Notes: generated by a model not told the origin, from the letters alone. A DNA stretch of 64,000 nucleotides from CALFVT01 sp039989855 (GCA_039989855.1 JBDXGZ010000001.1:1-64000); one strand, 5' to 3'. Shown: positions 25,703 through 35,018, counted from the stretch's first letter. Made by a program: numbers and translations.

Positions 25703-25867
25703 ATGGAAGCATTATTTGCAGATATTAGCATTGCAGATATTATTATAATTATTTTGCTGGTGGTTATCGTTGTTCAGCTCAGACGTATTGGGAAATGTGG
25801 AGATGTTGGAACGAAGAGCCTACGTTCAATCGGTGATCACGGGACAAATAATCCCCCCCCCAAATAG
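25703..25867 (+). CDS. Small single-pass membrane peptide ending in a C9 tract
   Basis: A 54-codon ATG frame with a strong ribosome binding site (GGAGG, 8 bases before the ATG) encodes MEALFADISIADI, then an Ile/Leu/Val-rich membrane helix (residues 11-25), a basic QLRRIG border and a short polar tail ending NNPPPK. The three prolines come from a run of nine Cs (25853-25861). A slip of one base would change the C terminus. No family is recognised. The downstream TIR gene is convergent. Confidence 0.55.
   Translation: MEALFADISIADIIIIILLVVIVVQLRRIGKCGDVGTKSLRSIGDHGTNNPPPK
25853..25861. repeat. Homopolymer C9 tract inside small ORF
   Basis: Nine consecutive Cs lie near the 3' end of the 54-codon ORF, just before AAATAG. 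One fewer C would extend the product by a few codons to TGA. One more C would extend it by about 17 codons to a TGA at about 25910. Such tracts can slip during replication. Confidence 0.8.
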
Positions 25868-25915
25868 GTCTAAACATTGATGCTGGTTGTAAAACCAATT
25901 GGTTTTTGTGAAACT

Positions 25916-27610
25916 TTAGTTGGCTTGTGATTTCTCAAGCCATTTTTTTCTTTCGGTTAAAAGGTCAGTAGTCTGATTTAAAGTTTGATAGACGGACACT
26001 GTTTTTTTTATCGTTTTTGTTTTCCAATCAATATTAAGATGTGCTTCACAGTGATTTATAGACTTAAAAGAGAAGTTTATAAACCAAGCTTTTGAAGCGT
26101 CATTACTTGAATCGTGCTCGATTAAATTTTCTAAACCTGCAATCAAATCATATATTTGACTGGGTTCGCAAACAGCGAGTTCTACAATTTGTATGTGTTG
26201 TATCCAGAGTCTACTAAGGTTTAATGAGCCTAAATATTCAAAATTATTGGGGGCGTTCTTTAATAAGCCTTCTAATTCTTTTACAGAGTCGTTCAAAGTA
26301 GTGAGTGTTTTCTTATATTCACCGCGTGCAAATTGTATGAGTCCAAGGTTTCGCTTGAATGTTCCCAGCCTAAATTTTATCAATTCATTATCTGGGAATT
26401 TATTCACACCAGATTCATATATAGACTTAGCGTGTAAAAATTGCTTTTCTGCCTGATTTTGATCTTTTGTATTTTGGTAAACTTGGCCTAATTTATTATG
26501 TGCCCACCCGTATTCTCTTACGTAGTCTAGATTATTTTTGTCTAAATCATATAATTGTTTGCTCAGTGCTATAAAGGATATTCCGTGCTCTTTCGCTTTA
26601 TCTAAATCTCGAGTTTCGTAATAACGTAATAATGTATATTTACTTTGTGCATGGGAATATAAAGCCGTTTCACTCTGAGGTTTGCGTCGTAATAATTCGG
26701 ATGTGATATCGTGCGCTTCACTTAATATGTAGAGAGACTTTTCGCTATTGCCCTGTATAAGTGCCACCTGTCCTAATATATGCATAGACCGCGCCCGTCG
26801 CGCAAGGTGCTCGCCATCCATCTCAGAGACGGACAGAGCTTTATAATAAGCGCTAACTTGGTCGCCTACACTGTCAATTATATCGAGCTTACCAATGGGC
26901 TGCAAATCTTCCTTTAAGTCAGTTAGCATAAATTCAACGAGGTTTTCTGCTTCGTTACGAGAGAGTTCTGCGTCGTTTCTGGCTTTAACCGCCGTTAGTG
27001 TCGATAGGGCCATCATACCAGAGAATAAAAGAGAGCCTGCTGTCACGGCATACATGCGGCGGCGGCGTCTTTTAGCGTCTCTTTGTACTAAATCATCCAA
27101 GCCCACATCTAAAATTGACGCTGCGAGTTGCATTGTACCGAGCTGGAAGTTTTCCGTATTTAAGTTCGCAGCTAGAGGCTCATGACCTTCCGCTAAGAGA
27201 GCCACTGGGAAGCTTGTTGTCGGAGTGCCGTCAATCAGCGCGCATAGAATGGACTCTGAGCCGTGCAACTTTCTAAATAATTTAACCTCTTCATTGACCC
27301 AATATGAGTTTTTCGCCGCAGGTGAGCAAAGCACAATAAGGAAGCGCGAGGTCTGAACGGCGTCCTCAATTTTGCGGCCGAGTGAGTGATGGGCCGTGAG
27401 CTCTGTAACATCGCGAAATATGGGTGAAATTCGGGAGGCTCCGTTATGACGGAGAGCTTTGGGAACAGGGAACTTTTCTAAGGCGTTTTGTAGCCGAGCG
27501 GCAACCGCCTCATCCGCATGCGCGTAGGAAATAAACGCTTGATATTTATGATCTTTAGATATTTTGCCCGCTCCCTTGTTAGTATAGATAGCTTGATTTG
27601 AAAAAAACAC
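25916..27610 (-). CDS. TIR domain protein with membrane helix and TPR region
   Basis: The 564-residue protein has an N-terminal TIR (TIR_2-like) domain: YQAFISYAHADEAVAARLQN, FRDVTEL, and SYWVNEEVKLF with the candidate catalytic glutamate (E107 or E108). A basic stretch (RRRRR) leads into a TM helix at about 187-208, then a coiled region ENLVEFMLTDLKEDLQPIG and TPR-like helices to the end (for example ARRARSMHILGQVALIQGNS). The TIR domain would face the cytoplasm and the TPRs the periplasm. The start at 27610 is a GTG with a weak ribosome binding site. NADase signalling or scaffolding is possible, but no defence-gene partner is adjacent. Confidence 0.85.
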   Translation of the reverse strand: MFFSNQAIYTNKGAGKISKDHKYQAFISYAHADEAVAARLQNALEKFPVPKALRHNGASRISPIFRDVTELTAHHSLGRKIEDAVQTSRFLIVLCSPAAKNSYWVNEEVKLFRKLHGSESILCALIDGTPTTSFPVALLAEGHEPLAANLNTENFQLGTMQLAASILDVGLDDLVQRDAKRRRRRMYAVTAGSLLFSGMMALSTLTAVKARNDAELSRNEAENLVEFMLTDLKEDLQPIGKLDIIDSVGDQVSAYYKALSVSEMDGEHLARRARSMHILGQVALIQGNSEKSLYILSEAHDITSELLRRKPQSETALYSHAQSKYTLLRYYETRDLDKAKEHGISFIALSKQLYDLDKNNLDYVREYGWAHNKLGQVYQNTKDQNQAEKQFLHAKSIYESGVNKFPDNELIKFRLGTFKRNLGLIQFARGEYKKTLTTLNDSVKELEGLLKNAPNNFEYLGSLNLSRLWIQHIQIVELAVCEPSQIYDLIAGLENLIEHDSSNDASKAWFINFSFKSINHCEAHLNIDWKTKTIKKTVSVYQTLNQTTDLLTERKKWLEKSQAN

Positions 27611-27690
27611 AACCTAAACCCTTTTGAAAAGGAAGGTGCCAGTTTTAATATGGTCAATCCTCTCTGTTAAAGATGTATGAGGTGGAATCA

Positions 27691-27717
27691 AAAAAGCCGC
27701 CCAAAAAGAGCGGCTTT
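27691..27717 (-). terminator. Intrinsic terminator after glnA
   Basis: AAAGCCGC and GCGGCTTT pair around CCAAAAAGA, 30 bases past the glnA stop. The stem is flanked by A and T runs, so it could work in both directions. Confidence 0.8.
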
Positions 27718-27746
27718 ATATTCTGTATCAAAAAGAGATGTGTCGA

Positions 27747-29156
27747 TTAAGCTTTGTAGTAAAGGTCAAACTCAACAGGATGCGGATGCATATTCACGCG
27801 GTGAACATCTTCCATCTTCATTTCGATATAGGCGTCGATCTGATCATCATCAAATACGCCGCCAGCTTTTAGGAATTCACGACCTGAATCTAGAGATTCG
27901 AGCGCTTCTTTCAAACTACCGCAAACTTGCGGGATGGCCGCGGCTTCAGCAGGTGGAAGATCGTATAGATCTTTATCCATTGCTTCGCCTGGATCAATTT
28001 TGTTCTTGATACCGTCAAGGCCAGCCATAAGCAGAGCAGAATAAGCAAGGTATGGGTTTGCCATTGGGTCAGGGAAGCGAACTTCAAGGCGCTTACCGTT
28101 TGGCGACGCTGTCCAAGGAATACGCACTGACGCAGAACGGTTACGCGCAGAGTAAGCAAGCATAACAGGCGCTTCGAACCCAGGAACCAAACGCTTGTAA
28201 GAGTTTGTTGATGGGTTTGTGAAGGCGTTTAGTGCTTTAGCATGCTTGATGATACCGCCGATATAGTGGAGGCAGCTCTTAGATAGGCCTGCATATTCGT
28301 CGCCTGCGAAAGTCGGCTTGCCGTCTTTCCAGATAGACATATGAACGTGCATACCTGTGCCGTTGTCATTCCAGACAGGTTTTGGCATAAACGTTGCCGT
28401 TTTGCCGTAAGCATGCGCAACGTTGTGAACGATGTATTTGTAAAGCTGCATATTGTCTCCCATTTCGAGGAGCGGTGCGAACTTCATCCCAAGCTCATGC
28501 TGAGACGGGGCCACTTCATGGTGATGTTTTTCAGGGCGTAGGCCTTGTTCTGTCATCACAGCGAGCATTTCTGTCCGCATGTCTTGCTCTGAATCGATTG
28601 GCGGGACAGGGAAGTAACCGCCCTTTGGACCTGGACGGTGACCTTTGTTGCCACCGGCATATTCAGCGCCTGTATTATAAGGGCCTTCAGTCGAGTCGAA
28701 TGAATATCCTGTATTTTGTTGGTCTGTGTTCCAGCGAACATCGTCAAAGACGAAGAATTCAGCTTCTGGGCCGAAATAAACTTGGTCGCCAACTTTAGCT
28801 GATTCCATATAAGCTTGAGCTTTCTTAGCGGTCGTCCGTGGGTCACGATTGTAAGCTTCGCCTGTATCAGGTTCTAGAATGTCACAGAAAAGAGTCAGCG
28901 TGTCAGCCTGATAAAACGGATCGATCTTGGCTGTTGACGCGTCCGGCATCATAACCATGTCGGATTCGTTAATGTCTTTCCAGCCTTCGATGGACGAGCC
29001 ATCAAACATAGTGCCATCTTCAAATAAATCTTCATCAACCATATCGGCGGTAAAGGTTACATGTTGCATTTTACCTTTTGGATCTGTGAAGCGAAGATCG
29101 ACATAGCCGATATCCTCATCTTTAATCCGTTTTAGAACTTTTTCAGCGTCAGACAT
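27747..29156 (-). CDS. glnA: Glutamine synthetase type I
   Basis: GlnA makes glutamine from glutamate, ammonia and ATP as a cytoplasmic dodecamer. The 469-residue length, from the ATG at 29154-29156 after GGAAGGAAA, fits type I-beta enzymes. Visible motifs are FDGSSIEGWKDINESDM (beta-grasp), YFGPEAEFFVFD, NGTGMHVHMSIWKDG, KRLVPGFEAPVMLAYSARNR and Tyr398 in DLYDLPP, the position adenylylated by GlnE in relatives. It follows glnB in the same direction with about 100 bases between, the usual glnBA arrangement, and so is likely under nitrogen control. Confidence 0.97.
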   Translation of the reverse strand: MSDAEKVLKRIKDEDIGYVDLRFTDPKGKMQHVTFTADMVDEDLFEDGTMFDGSSIEGWKDINESDMVMMPDASTAKIDPFYQADTLTLFCDILEPDTGEAYNRDPRTTAKKAQAYMESAKVGDQVYFGPEAEFFVFDDVRWNTDQQNTGYSFDSTEGPYNTGAEYAGGNKGHRPGPKGGYFPVPPIDSEQDMRTEMLAVMTEQGLRPEKHHHEVAPSQHELGMKFAPLLEMGDNMQLYKYIVHNVAHAYGKTATFMPKPVWNDNGTGMHVHMSIWKDGKPTFAGDEYAGLSKSCLHYIGGIIKHAKALNAFTNPSTNSYKRLVPGFEAPVMLAYSARNRSASVRIPWTASPNGKRLEVRFPDPMANPYLAYSALLMAGLDGIKNKIDPGEAMDKDLYDLPPAEAAAIPQVCGSLKEALESLDSGREFLKAGGVFDDDQIDAYIEMKMEDVHRVNMHPHPVEFDLYYKA

Positions 29157-29255
29157 AAAATTTCCTTCCCTATGCACTGTCATGAAATTAAGGATGAGCC
29201 TTTTGAAAAACTCTACCCTTAATCACGTTTGTTTTCTTAGTTAATTATAACTTAT

Positions 29256-29594
29256 TTAAAGCGCAGCTTCACCTGATTCGCCAGTCCGAATGCGAATAGC
29301 TTGGCTAACGTCGGAGACAAATATTTTCCCGTCACCAATTTTGCCAGTTTTAGCGGCTGTTTGGATGACTTCAAGAGCGGCCTCAACTTGATCATCGGCA
29401 ATAACAAGTTCGAGCTTTAATTTTGGCAGAAAGTCAACGACATATTCAGCACCACGGTAAAGCTCCGTATGTCCTTTCTGACGACCGAAACCTTTGGCTT
29501 CGATAACAGTCATGCCTTGAAGGCCTATCTCTTGAAGGGCTTCTTTAACCTCGTCTAATTTGAAAGGTTTGATAATAGCTTCGATTTTTTTCAT
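29256..29594 (-). CDS. glnB: Nitrogen regulatory protein P-II
   Basis: PII senses 2-oxoglutarate, ATP/ADP and, through uridylylation, glutamine. The 112-residue protein starts MKKIEAIIKPFKLDEVKEAL at the ATG at 29592-29594. Tyr51 in the T-loop (LYRGAEYVVDF) is the uridylylation site. GDGKIFVSDV and IRTGESGEAAL are the C-terminal family motifs. It is adjacent to glnA rather than amtB, so GlnB is a better call than GlnK. Confidence 0.95.
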   Translation of the reverse strand: MKKIEAIIKPFKLDEVKEALQEIGLQGMTVIEAKGFGRQKGHTELYRGAEYVVDFLPKLKLELVIADDQVEAALEVIQTAAKTGKIGDGKIFVSDVSQAIRIRTGESGEAAL

Positions 29595-29878
29595 GATCTG
29601 TCTCCGCAAGTATGGTTTCGTTATGTATGAATAGGGAGCTATACAAAAGAGTCGAGATTCTCTTTAGGGATAACATGAGAGCTCTAGAAAAATAATCAAT
29701 TTGCACAACAAATGTCGTAAGAGTGCGCGGAATGATTAAAAATTATACCAAAGCGGTCGGTTTAGCAGTCATAATCACGGAAAATTAAAGACCTTTCCAT
29801 CCTTTTCTCTTTCCGCGTTGGTCGAATAAGTCTATGCGAATTTTGTGTAAAACTTATAATTCTATGGGAGGTTGAAAT

Positions 29879-32170
29879 ATGCCCGGCCAAGATAGTAAAA
29901 AGTCCAAACGTTCTGTTATTACTGATGCGCAAGCATTAGAGTTTCATTCGCACCCGACTCCAGGAAAACTTGCCCTTCTACCAACGAAACCAATGGCGAC
30001 GCAACGCGACTTATCGCTCGCCTATTCACCGGGTGTTGCGGTTCCTGTCGAGGAAATAGCGCGAGATAAAGACCTTGCTTACGATTACACGTCCAAAGGT
30101 AATATGGTCGCCGTTATTTCAAATGGAACGGCCATTTTAGGGCTAGGTAATCTGGGTGCTATGGCGTCCAAGCCAGTTATGGAAGGGAAGTCCGTCCTGT
30201 TTAAACGGTTTGCGGATATCGACTCATTTGACATTGAGGTTGAGGAAGAAGACCCGCAAGCTTTTATTGAATGCGTCAAACGCATAGGCAACACCTTTGG
30301 GGGTATAAACCTCGAAGACATTGGCTCACCTGAATGTTTCATCATCGAACAAGAACTACGTGACCTCGTCGATGTTCCTGTCTTTCATGACGATCAACAC
30401 GGCACAGCGATTATTGCGACGGCGGGTTTGATTAATGCCTGTCACCTGACGAACCGTAAATTCGAAAATATTAAAGTGGTTTTATCTGGCGCAGGGGCGG
30501 CGGGTTTATCTGTGCTTAGCCTTATTAAAAGCCTTGGTGTAAAAAAAGAAAATACGATTGTTCTTGACCGTGCAGGCGTCGTCTATAATGGCCGCGAAGC
30601 TTATATGGACCAATGGAAAGCCCCGCACGCAACAGATACTAAAGTGCGATCCTTGGAAGAAGCGCTTGACGGCGCGGACGTGCTTTTAGGTCTGTCTGTT
30701 GGCGGTATTGTTAATCAAGACATGATTAAATCGATGGCTAAAAATCCGATTATTTTTGCTATGGCCAATCCTGACCCAGAGATTACGCCCGAAGAAATTA
30801 AAGCCGTTAGGGATGATGCGATTATAGCGACGGGTCGCTCTGATTATCCTAATCAAGTCAATAATGTCCTCGGCTTTCCTTACATATTTCGCGGTGCGCT
30901 CGATGTACGGGCGAGAAACGTCAATGAAGAGATGAAATTGGCCTGCGCCCATGCTTTAGCAGACCTCGCGCGACAAGACGTTCCAGAAGAAGTCGCGGCG
31001 GCCTATCATGGTAACCGTCCGAAATATGGCCGTGAATATATTATTCCCGCGCCGTTTGACCCGCGTCTCATCTCAGAGATCCCCCCATATGTGGCTCAAG
31101 CTGCAATGGATACGGGGGAAGCCCGTAAACCGATTGAGGATATGGAGGCTTATAAAAAGTCACTGGCCCGCCGCCAAGACCCGACAGCGGCGCTACTGCA
31201 AGGCATAACCGCCTCTGTCCAAGAAAACCCCAAGACGATCGTCTTTGCCGAGGGCGAGGAACCAGCGGTTATCCGAGCCGCTCAAGCTTTTCAACAACGT
31301 GGCCTTGGGAAAGCTATATTGATTGGTCGCGATAAGGCTATTCATGATAATATGAAGCTTTTAGGCGTCGACAACCCTGAAAGTCTCACCATTCTAAACG
31401 CGCGATTGTTTGACCGAAACGCAGAGTTTACGGAATATCTCTATAGCCGCCTGCAACGCAAAGGCTTCCTACGCCGTGACGTGCAGCGTCTTGTCAATAA
31501 TGACCGTAATGTCTTTTCAGCGCTTATGCTTCACCACGGCTTAGCGGACGGTATGGTGACAGGCGTGACGCGGAGCTACGATATTGCACTCCGGGACGTG
31601 TTAATGGTTTTGCCGCATAAAGAAGACGAGCGAACAATGGGTGTTTCAGTTGTTATCAATAAAGGTAAAACGCTGTTCATCGCAGATACAAATATTACAG
31701 AACTGCCAACGGCAGAGGATTTGGCTGATATTGCGGTTACAACAGCTGGATTTGCAAGACAATTTGGCTTTGAACCCCGTGTGGCGTTCTTATCCTATTC
31801 AACCTTCGGGAACCCTGTTGGTGAACGGATGAAGAAAGTCCGAGACGCTGTTCAAATTCTCGATAATCGAGGTGTGGATTTTTCTTATGAAGGCGACATA
31901 GCAGCCGATGTTGCGCTCGATCCGCTACATATGATGACATATCCATTCTCTCGGTTAACGGATGCCGCGAATGTCCTTGTCATGCCTGCGATTCACTCTG
32001 CATCTATCTCGACAAAGCTGTTGAAAGCTATGGGCGGTGCGACTGTGTTAGGGCCGTTCCTAACAGGCCTTGCCAAACCCGTGCAAATTTGTTCTCTCGG
32101 GGCTACAGCCTCTGAAATCACTCAAATGGCATCATTGGCGGCTTATGCGCCATCTCACCGCGACGATTAA
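29879..32170 (+). CDS. maeB: NADP-dependent malic enzyme with PTA-like domain
   Basis: The 763-residue protein oxidatively decarboxylates malate to pyruvate. The N-terminal malic enzyme domain shows DLSLAYSPGVAVPVEEI, VFHDDQHGTAIIATAGL (metal/substrate), a GAGAAGLSVLSL nucleotide-binding motif and FAMANPDPEI. The C-terminal 330 residues, from TIVFAEGEEPAVIRAAQAF on, are a phosphotransacetylase-like domain, usually regulatory (acetyl-CoA sensing) in MaeB proteins. The start follows a strong GGGAGG. The MATE gene lies 15 bases downstream. Confidence 0.95.
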   Translation: MPGQDSKKSKRSVITDAQALEFHSHPTPGKLALLPTKPMATQRDLSLAYSPGVAVPVEEIARDKDLAYDYTSKGNMVAVISNGTAILGLGNLGAMASKPVMEGKSVLFKRFADIDSFDIEVEEEDPQAFIECVKRIGNTFGGINLEDIGSPECFIIEQELRDLVDVPVFHDDQHGTAIIATAGLINACHLTNRKFENIKVVLSGAGAAGLSVLSLIKSLGVKKENTIVLDRAGVVYNGREAYMDQWKAPHATDTKVRSLEEALDGADVLLGLSVGGIVNQDMIKSMAKNPIIFAMANPDPEITPEEIKAVRDDAIIATGRSDYPNQVNNVLGFPYIFRGALDVRARNVNEEMKLACAHALADLARQDVPEEVAAAYHGNRPKYGREYIIPAPFDPRLISEIPPYVAQAAMDTGEARKPIEDMEAYKKSLARRQDPTAALLQGITASVQENPKTIVFAEGEEPAVIRAAQAFQQRGLGKAILIGRDKAIHDNMKLLGVDNPESLTILNARLFDRNAEFTEYLYSRLQRKGFLRRDVQRLVNNDRNVFSALMLHHGLADGMVTGVTRSYDIALRDVLMVLPHKEDERTMGVSVVINKGKTLFIADTNITELPTAEDLADIAVTTAGFARQFGFEPRVAFLSYSTFGNPVGERMKKVRDAVQILDNRGVDFSYEGDIAADVALDPLHMMTYPFSRLTDAANVLVMPAIHSASISTKLLKAMGGATVLGPFLTGLAKPVQICSLGATASEITQMASLAAYAPSHRDD

Positions 32171-32185
32171 GGACAGTTTCAAGAT

Positions 32186-33565
32186 TTGACACAACAGGCG
32201 AAGATTGACCTAACTGAAGGGTCTATTACAGGTCACGTGCTTCGCATGTTGGCACCGTTCTCTATTGCCATTTTTGCCCTTATATCGACGGGCATTGTCG
32301 ATACGATTTACCTTGGGCGACTGACAGATGTTAATCGGCCAGGCCTCGCGATTATGGCTTTGGCGGCTGTGGGGTATGTGTATCCGCTCACATTTATGGG
32401 AAATAGCGCCAATATTGGATTAGGTGCAGGGGCAAATTCGGCCGTATCACGGGCGTTAGGTCAGGGGCATCCTGAAAAAGCAGGCCGGCATGCTGCGGCT
32501 TCAATTTTACTCGCTTTAACCGTCATGAGTTTTTTAGCGGTTCTTGTTCTCACGCTTGTACCCTTTCTATTACCCTTGATTATTGAGCGTGAAGAAATCC
32601 GGGTTATGGCCTATGATTATCTACTTATTTCTTATCCTGGGCTGATTATCGTTTCAATTGCTTCCATGAGTAACAATGTTCTCCGGGCGCATGGTGAGGC
32701 CATACTCCCGAGTTCAATCATGATACTAAGTGCTGTCATCAATATAGCTCTCGATCCTTTTTTAATCTTCGGCATCGGGCCGTTCCCGCGAATGGAAATT
32801 CAAGGTGCGGCCTTAGCCACAACAATTGGCCATACAGTTGCGGCTATTTACGCGCTTTATCTTGTGCTGTTTCACCGAAAAGCGGTCTCCTTTGTCGGTA
32901 TGACATGGGCGTCCTTAAAACGGGCGTGGGTTATCATTGGCGAGGTCGGGATATTAGCAGCCTGTACTAACATTATTGTCCCTGTAGGGGTCTTAGGTGC
33001 TGTTACAATCTTGGGCCTCACACTCGGTGAGGCAGATGTCGCCGCTTTTACCGCCGCAAGTCGGGCTGAACTTGTTTCGCTAGGCGTTCTATATGCGCTG
33101 TCTGCCTGCATAGGCGCGATTACAGGGCGTAACGGCGGGGCAGGGAAAGCAGACCGCGTACGAGAAACGTTTCGCGTTTGTTACTGGATTTGCGTCATAT
33201 GGGGAACGCTTATGGCCATACCTATGGTCTTGTTTGCGCCGCAAATATCAGCTGTTTTCACCAGTGATCCAATCTTAATTGAGAAAATGATACCTTATTT
33301 TTATATCGTTCCTATGACGATTTTTGGCTACGGATTTGTCTTCGTCAGTGCCGCAGGATTAAACGCCTTGGGACACCCGCGTTTTGGCCTATCTTACACT
33401 GTTATTAGATCGCTTATTTTATACGTTGGTTTCGTCGCCATCGGCGTCTCGGTCGCGGGGTTAAAAGGCGCCTTTTTTGGTGTAGCAAGCGCAAATCTTA
33501 TTTCAGGTATCATCGCTATCATTTGGACGCTAAAAAAAGCCCCAATGACTGCAAAGCAGACTTAG
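32186..33565 (+). CDS. MATE family efflux transporter
   Basis: The 459-residue inner-membrane protein has 12 predicted helices in two related halves, typical of DinF-branch MATE transporters. The first helix region, HVLRMLAPFSIAIFALIST, is followed by IVDTIYLGRL, and a second-half FVSAAGLNALGHPRFGLSYT is visible. These pumps export cationic compounds against Na+ or H+. The annotated start is a TTG at 32186, preceded by AAGGACAG. The substrate is unknown. Its nearness to maeB suggests only shared transcription. Confidence 0.9.
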   Translation: MTQQAKIDLTEGSITGHVLRMLAPFSIAIFALISTGIVDTIYLGRLTDVNRPGLAIMALAAVGYVYPLTFMGNSANIGLGAGANSAVSRALGQGHPEKAGRHAAASILLALTVMSFLAVLVLTLVPFLLPLIIEREEIRVMAYDYLLISYPGLIIVSIASMSNNVLRAHGEAILPSSIMILSAVINIALDPFLIFGIGPFPRMEIQGAALATTIGHTVAAIYALYLVLFHRKAVSFVGMTWASLKRAWVIIGEVGILAACTNIIVPVGVLGAVTILGLTLGEADVAAFTAASRAELVSLGVLYALSACIGAITGRNGGAGKADRVRETFRVCYWICVIWGTLMAIPMVLFAPQISAVFTSDPILIEKMIPYFYIVPMTIFGYGFVFVSAAGLNALGHPRFGLSYTVIRSLILYVGFVAIGVSVAGLKGAFFGVASANLISGIIAIIWTLKKAPMTAKQT

Positions 33566-33750
33566 CCGTAAAACTAAGAAAACCTTGTCTATAAAACTAT
33601 ATAATATCGGACTTAGCTCCCCCCAATATGTCATTCAGAATAAATTATTCGACTTAGTCTTTAAAATTATAAAAAAATCGGCATTCAGTGCTTTTAACGA
33701 CTTGACCCGAGCGCTTGAAAAAGGCAAAGCCTCGCCACCGATCATATCTT

Positions 33751-33835
33751 GCGGGTGTGGCGGAATTGGTAGACGCGCCAGATTTAGGTTCTGGTATCGA
33801 GAGATGTGAAGGTTCAAGTCCTTTCACCCGCACCA
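33751..33835 (+). tRNA. tRNA-Leu (anticodon TAG)
   Basis: The acceptor stem GCGGGTG pairs with CACCCGC before ACCA. The anticodon stem CCAGA/TCTGG holds the loop TTTAGGT, giving anticodon TAG. A variable arm is present, as expected for class II tRNA-Leu. The CCA is encoded. Confidence 0.95.
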
Positions 33836-33840
33836 TCGCC

Positions 33841-33915
33841 GCCGCGGTAGCTCAGTGGTAGAGCGCATCATTGGTAATGATGAGGTCGGGAGTTCAATTC
33901 TCCCTCGCGGCACCA
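33841..33915 (+). tRNA. tRNA-Thr (anticodon GGT)
   Basis: The gene has acceptor GCCGCGG, D-arm AGCTCAGTGGTAGAGC, anticodon stem CATCA/TGATG with loop TTGGTAA (anticodon GGT), a T-arm with GTTCAATTC, and encoded CCA. It lies 5 bases after tRNA-Leu and is probably co-transcribed with it. Confidence 0.95.
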
Positions 33916-33952
33916 GTCCTTAATGAGGCTGTGCCTAATATAGTGAGTTCGG

Positions 33953-34203
33953 TTATCTAATTTTATTTATGTTGTGGTGTCGGGCCAAGCCCTTCCATAT
34001 GAACAAAAAGTCTAAAGCGTTTCGTTTTGAACCGCATGAGAAACATTTATAGATTAGTTTGTTATGGTTCACGCCGCGAGACGGTTTGTGAGCATTGCGA
34101 AAAGGACATATGATTTTTATTGGAATACGCTGGCCATTTCTTTGGCCATCTTCATCATTCCATAATGCGTAAGCACATTACGGAATGATAAGTGCTCGCG
34201 CAT
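33953..34203 (-). pseudogene. Frameshifted CHC2 zinc-finger (primase-type) protein remnant
   Basis: Two minus-strand frames together read as one short CHC2-type zinc-finger protein. From the ATG at 34203 the first frame gives MREHLSFRNVLTHYGMMK, like the start of primase zinc-domain proteins. It runs out at a TAA in the 34100 region. In the frame two bases on, the sequence resumes as GQRNGQRIPIKIICPFRNAH, then KPSRGVN and YKCFSCGSKRNALDFL, ending at TAA 33953-33955. The usual CPFH is CPFR here, so the histidine ligand is also changed. A single frameshift explains the break. The element is a likely leftover of a mobile element or phage next to tRNA-Thr. Confidence 0.65.
34155..34188. repeat. 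Inverted repeat within CHC2 remnant
   Basis: TCATTCCATAATG and CATTACGGAATGA are 13-base arms with one mismatch around an 8-base loop. It lies inside the decayed zinc-finger gene, so it may be accidental or part of insertion decay. Confidence 0.5.
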
Positions 34204-34298
34204 CGTCTTAAAGTGTCTACCCAACGTATCATGTTGAAAACTCCATGAGGTTGTTGATTAGAGAGACTTTATGTTCTCACACCAAGGCGCAATCGTTC

Positions 34299-35018
34299 TT
34301 ACATTTTTCTTTTTTGGTATGAAGATATTTCCCAATCCTCACTTGCCCCTTCTTCATCCCTGAAGGTCAAACGAAATTTACCACCGAACATTTCAATGAG
34401 GTTTTCGTTGAGCTCATTCGAAGAACTAAAGCCATTAAAAACTTTACCCGAAAAAATATGATCTCCTTCTGGAACCATTAATAGGCTAACCCCTTTGCTT
34501 TGTAAGCGTTTCCCAAGTATATTAATTTCATCAAGGAAAGCCTTACTTTCATTCCGTTCAGCAGACCATGCCAAATGAATTGTTTTACTAAGAAATTCGA
34601 TAAGAACTTTTGAAAGAACCAGCGGCATAATAATAAGAGTAATTATACCGAAAATCACAGTAGCCCAATCGTTCAAACCAAAACTCGATATTAACCGATT
34701 CATGGGCGTATATAAAAACCACAGTAGCAAAATAAAGGATAGTATTTGCAACAAAGTTTTAAAGCCCCTCAGCATATTTTGAGGCTGTCCTGTTAATTGG
34801 GCATATTCAAAAATAACATCAACTATTTTTGCTTTTATATCTAGGACGTTATCCGGAAGTTCTTCTTCTTTTTCTTCGATTGAAGATATCGTGCTAGCCT
34901 CTTTACTGTCACGATTTTTTCCTAGAATACTCTTAAGCTCATTGTATTGGTCAATTGTTATTTCACCCGCCGCCAGCCGACTTTTCAATATTGAAATTTC
35001 ATCTTCTCGGTCGTTCAT
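34299..35018 (-). CDS. SHOCT-like membrane protein, second paralogue
   Basis: The 239-residue protein has an N-terminal SHOCT-like motif (ISILKSRLAAGEITIDQYNE followed by LKSILG), two hydrophobic helices at about residues 88-108 and 116-140, and a C-terminal soluble domain with WSAERNESKAFLDEINILGK and a GGKFRLTFRDEEG strand pair. It is clearly a paralogue of the gene upstream, with the same order of parts. The two genes are 3 bases apart and probably arose by tandem duplication. SHOCT motifs often mediate oligomerisation. No function is known for this architecture. Confidence 0.7.
   Translation of the reverse strand: MNDREDEISILKSRLAAGEITIDQYNELKSILGKNRDSKEASTISSIEEKEEELPDNVLDIKAKIVDVIFEYAQLTGQPQNMLRGFKTLLQILSFILLLWFLYTPMNRLISSFGLNDWATVIFGIITLIIMPLVLSKVLIEFLSKTIHLAWSAERNESKAFLDEINILGKRLQSKGVSLLMVPEGDHIFSGKVFNGFSSSNELNENLIEMFGGKFRLTFRDEEGASEDWEISSYQKRKM

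Noticed and set aside
33585..33809. 74-codon frame overlapping tRNA-Leu
   Set aside because: It runs into the tRNA gene, so it cannot be a conserved protein gene in that form.
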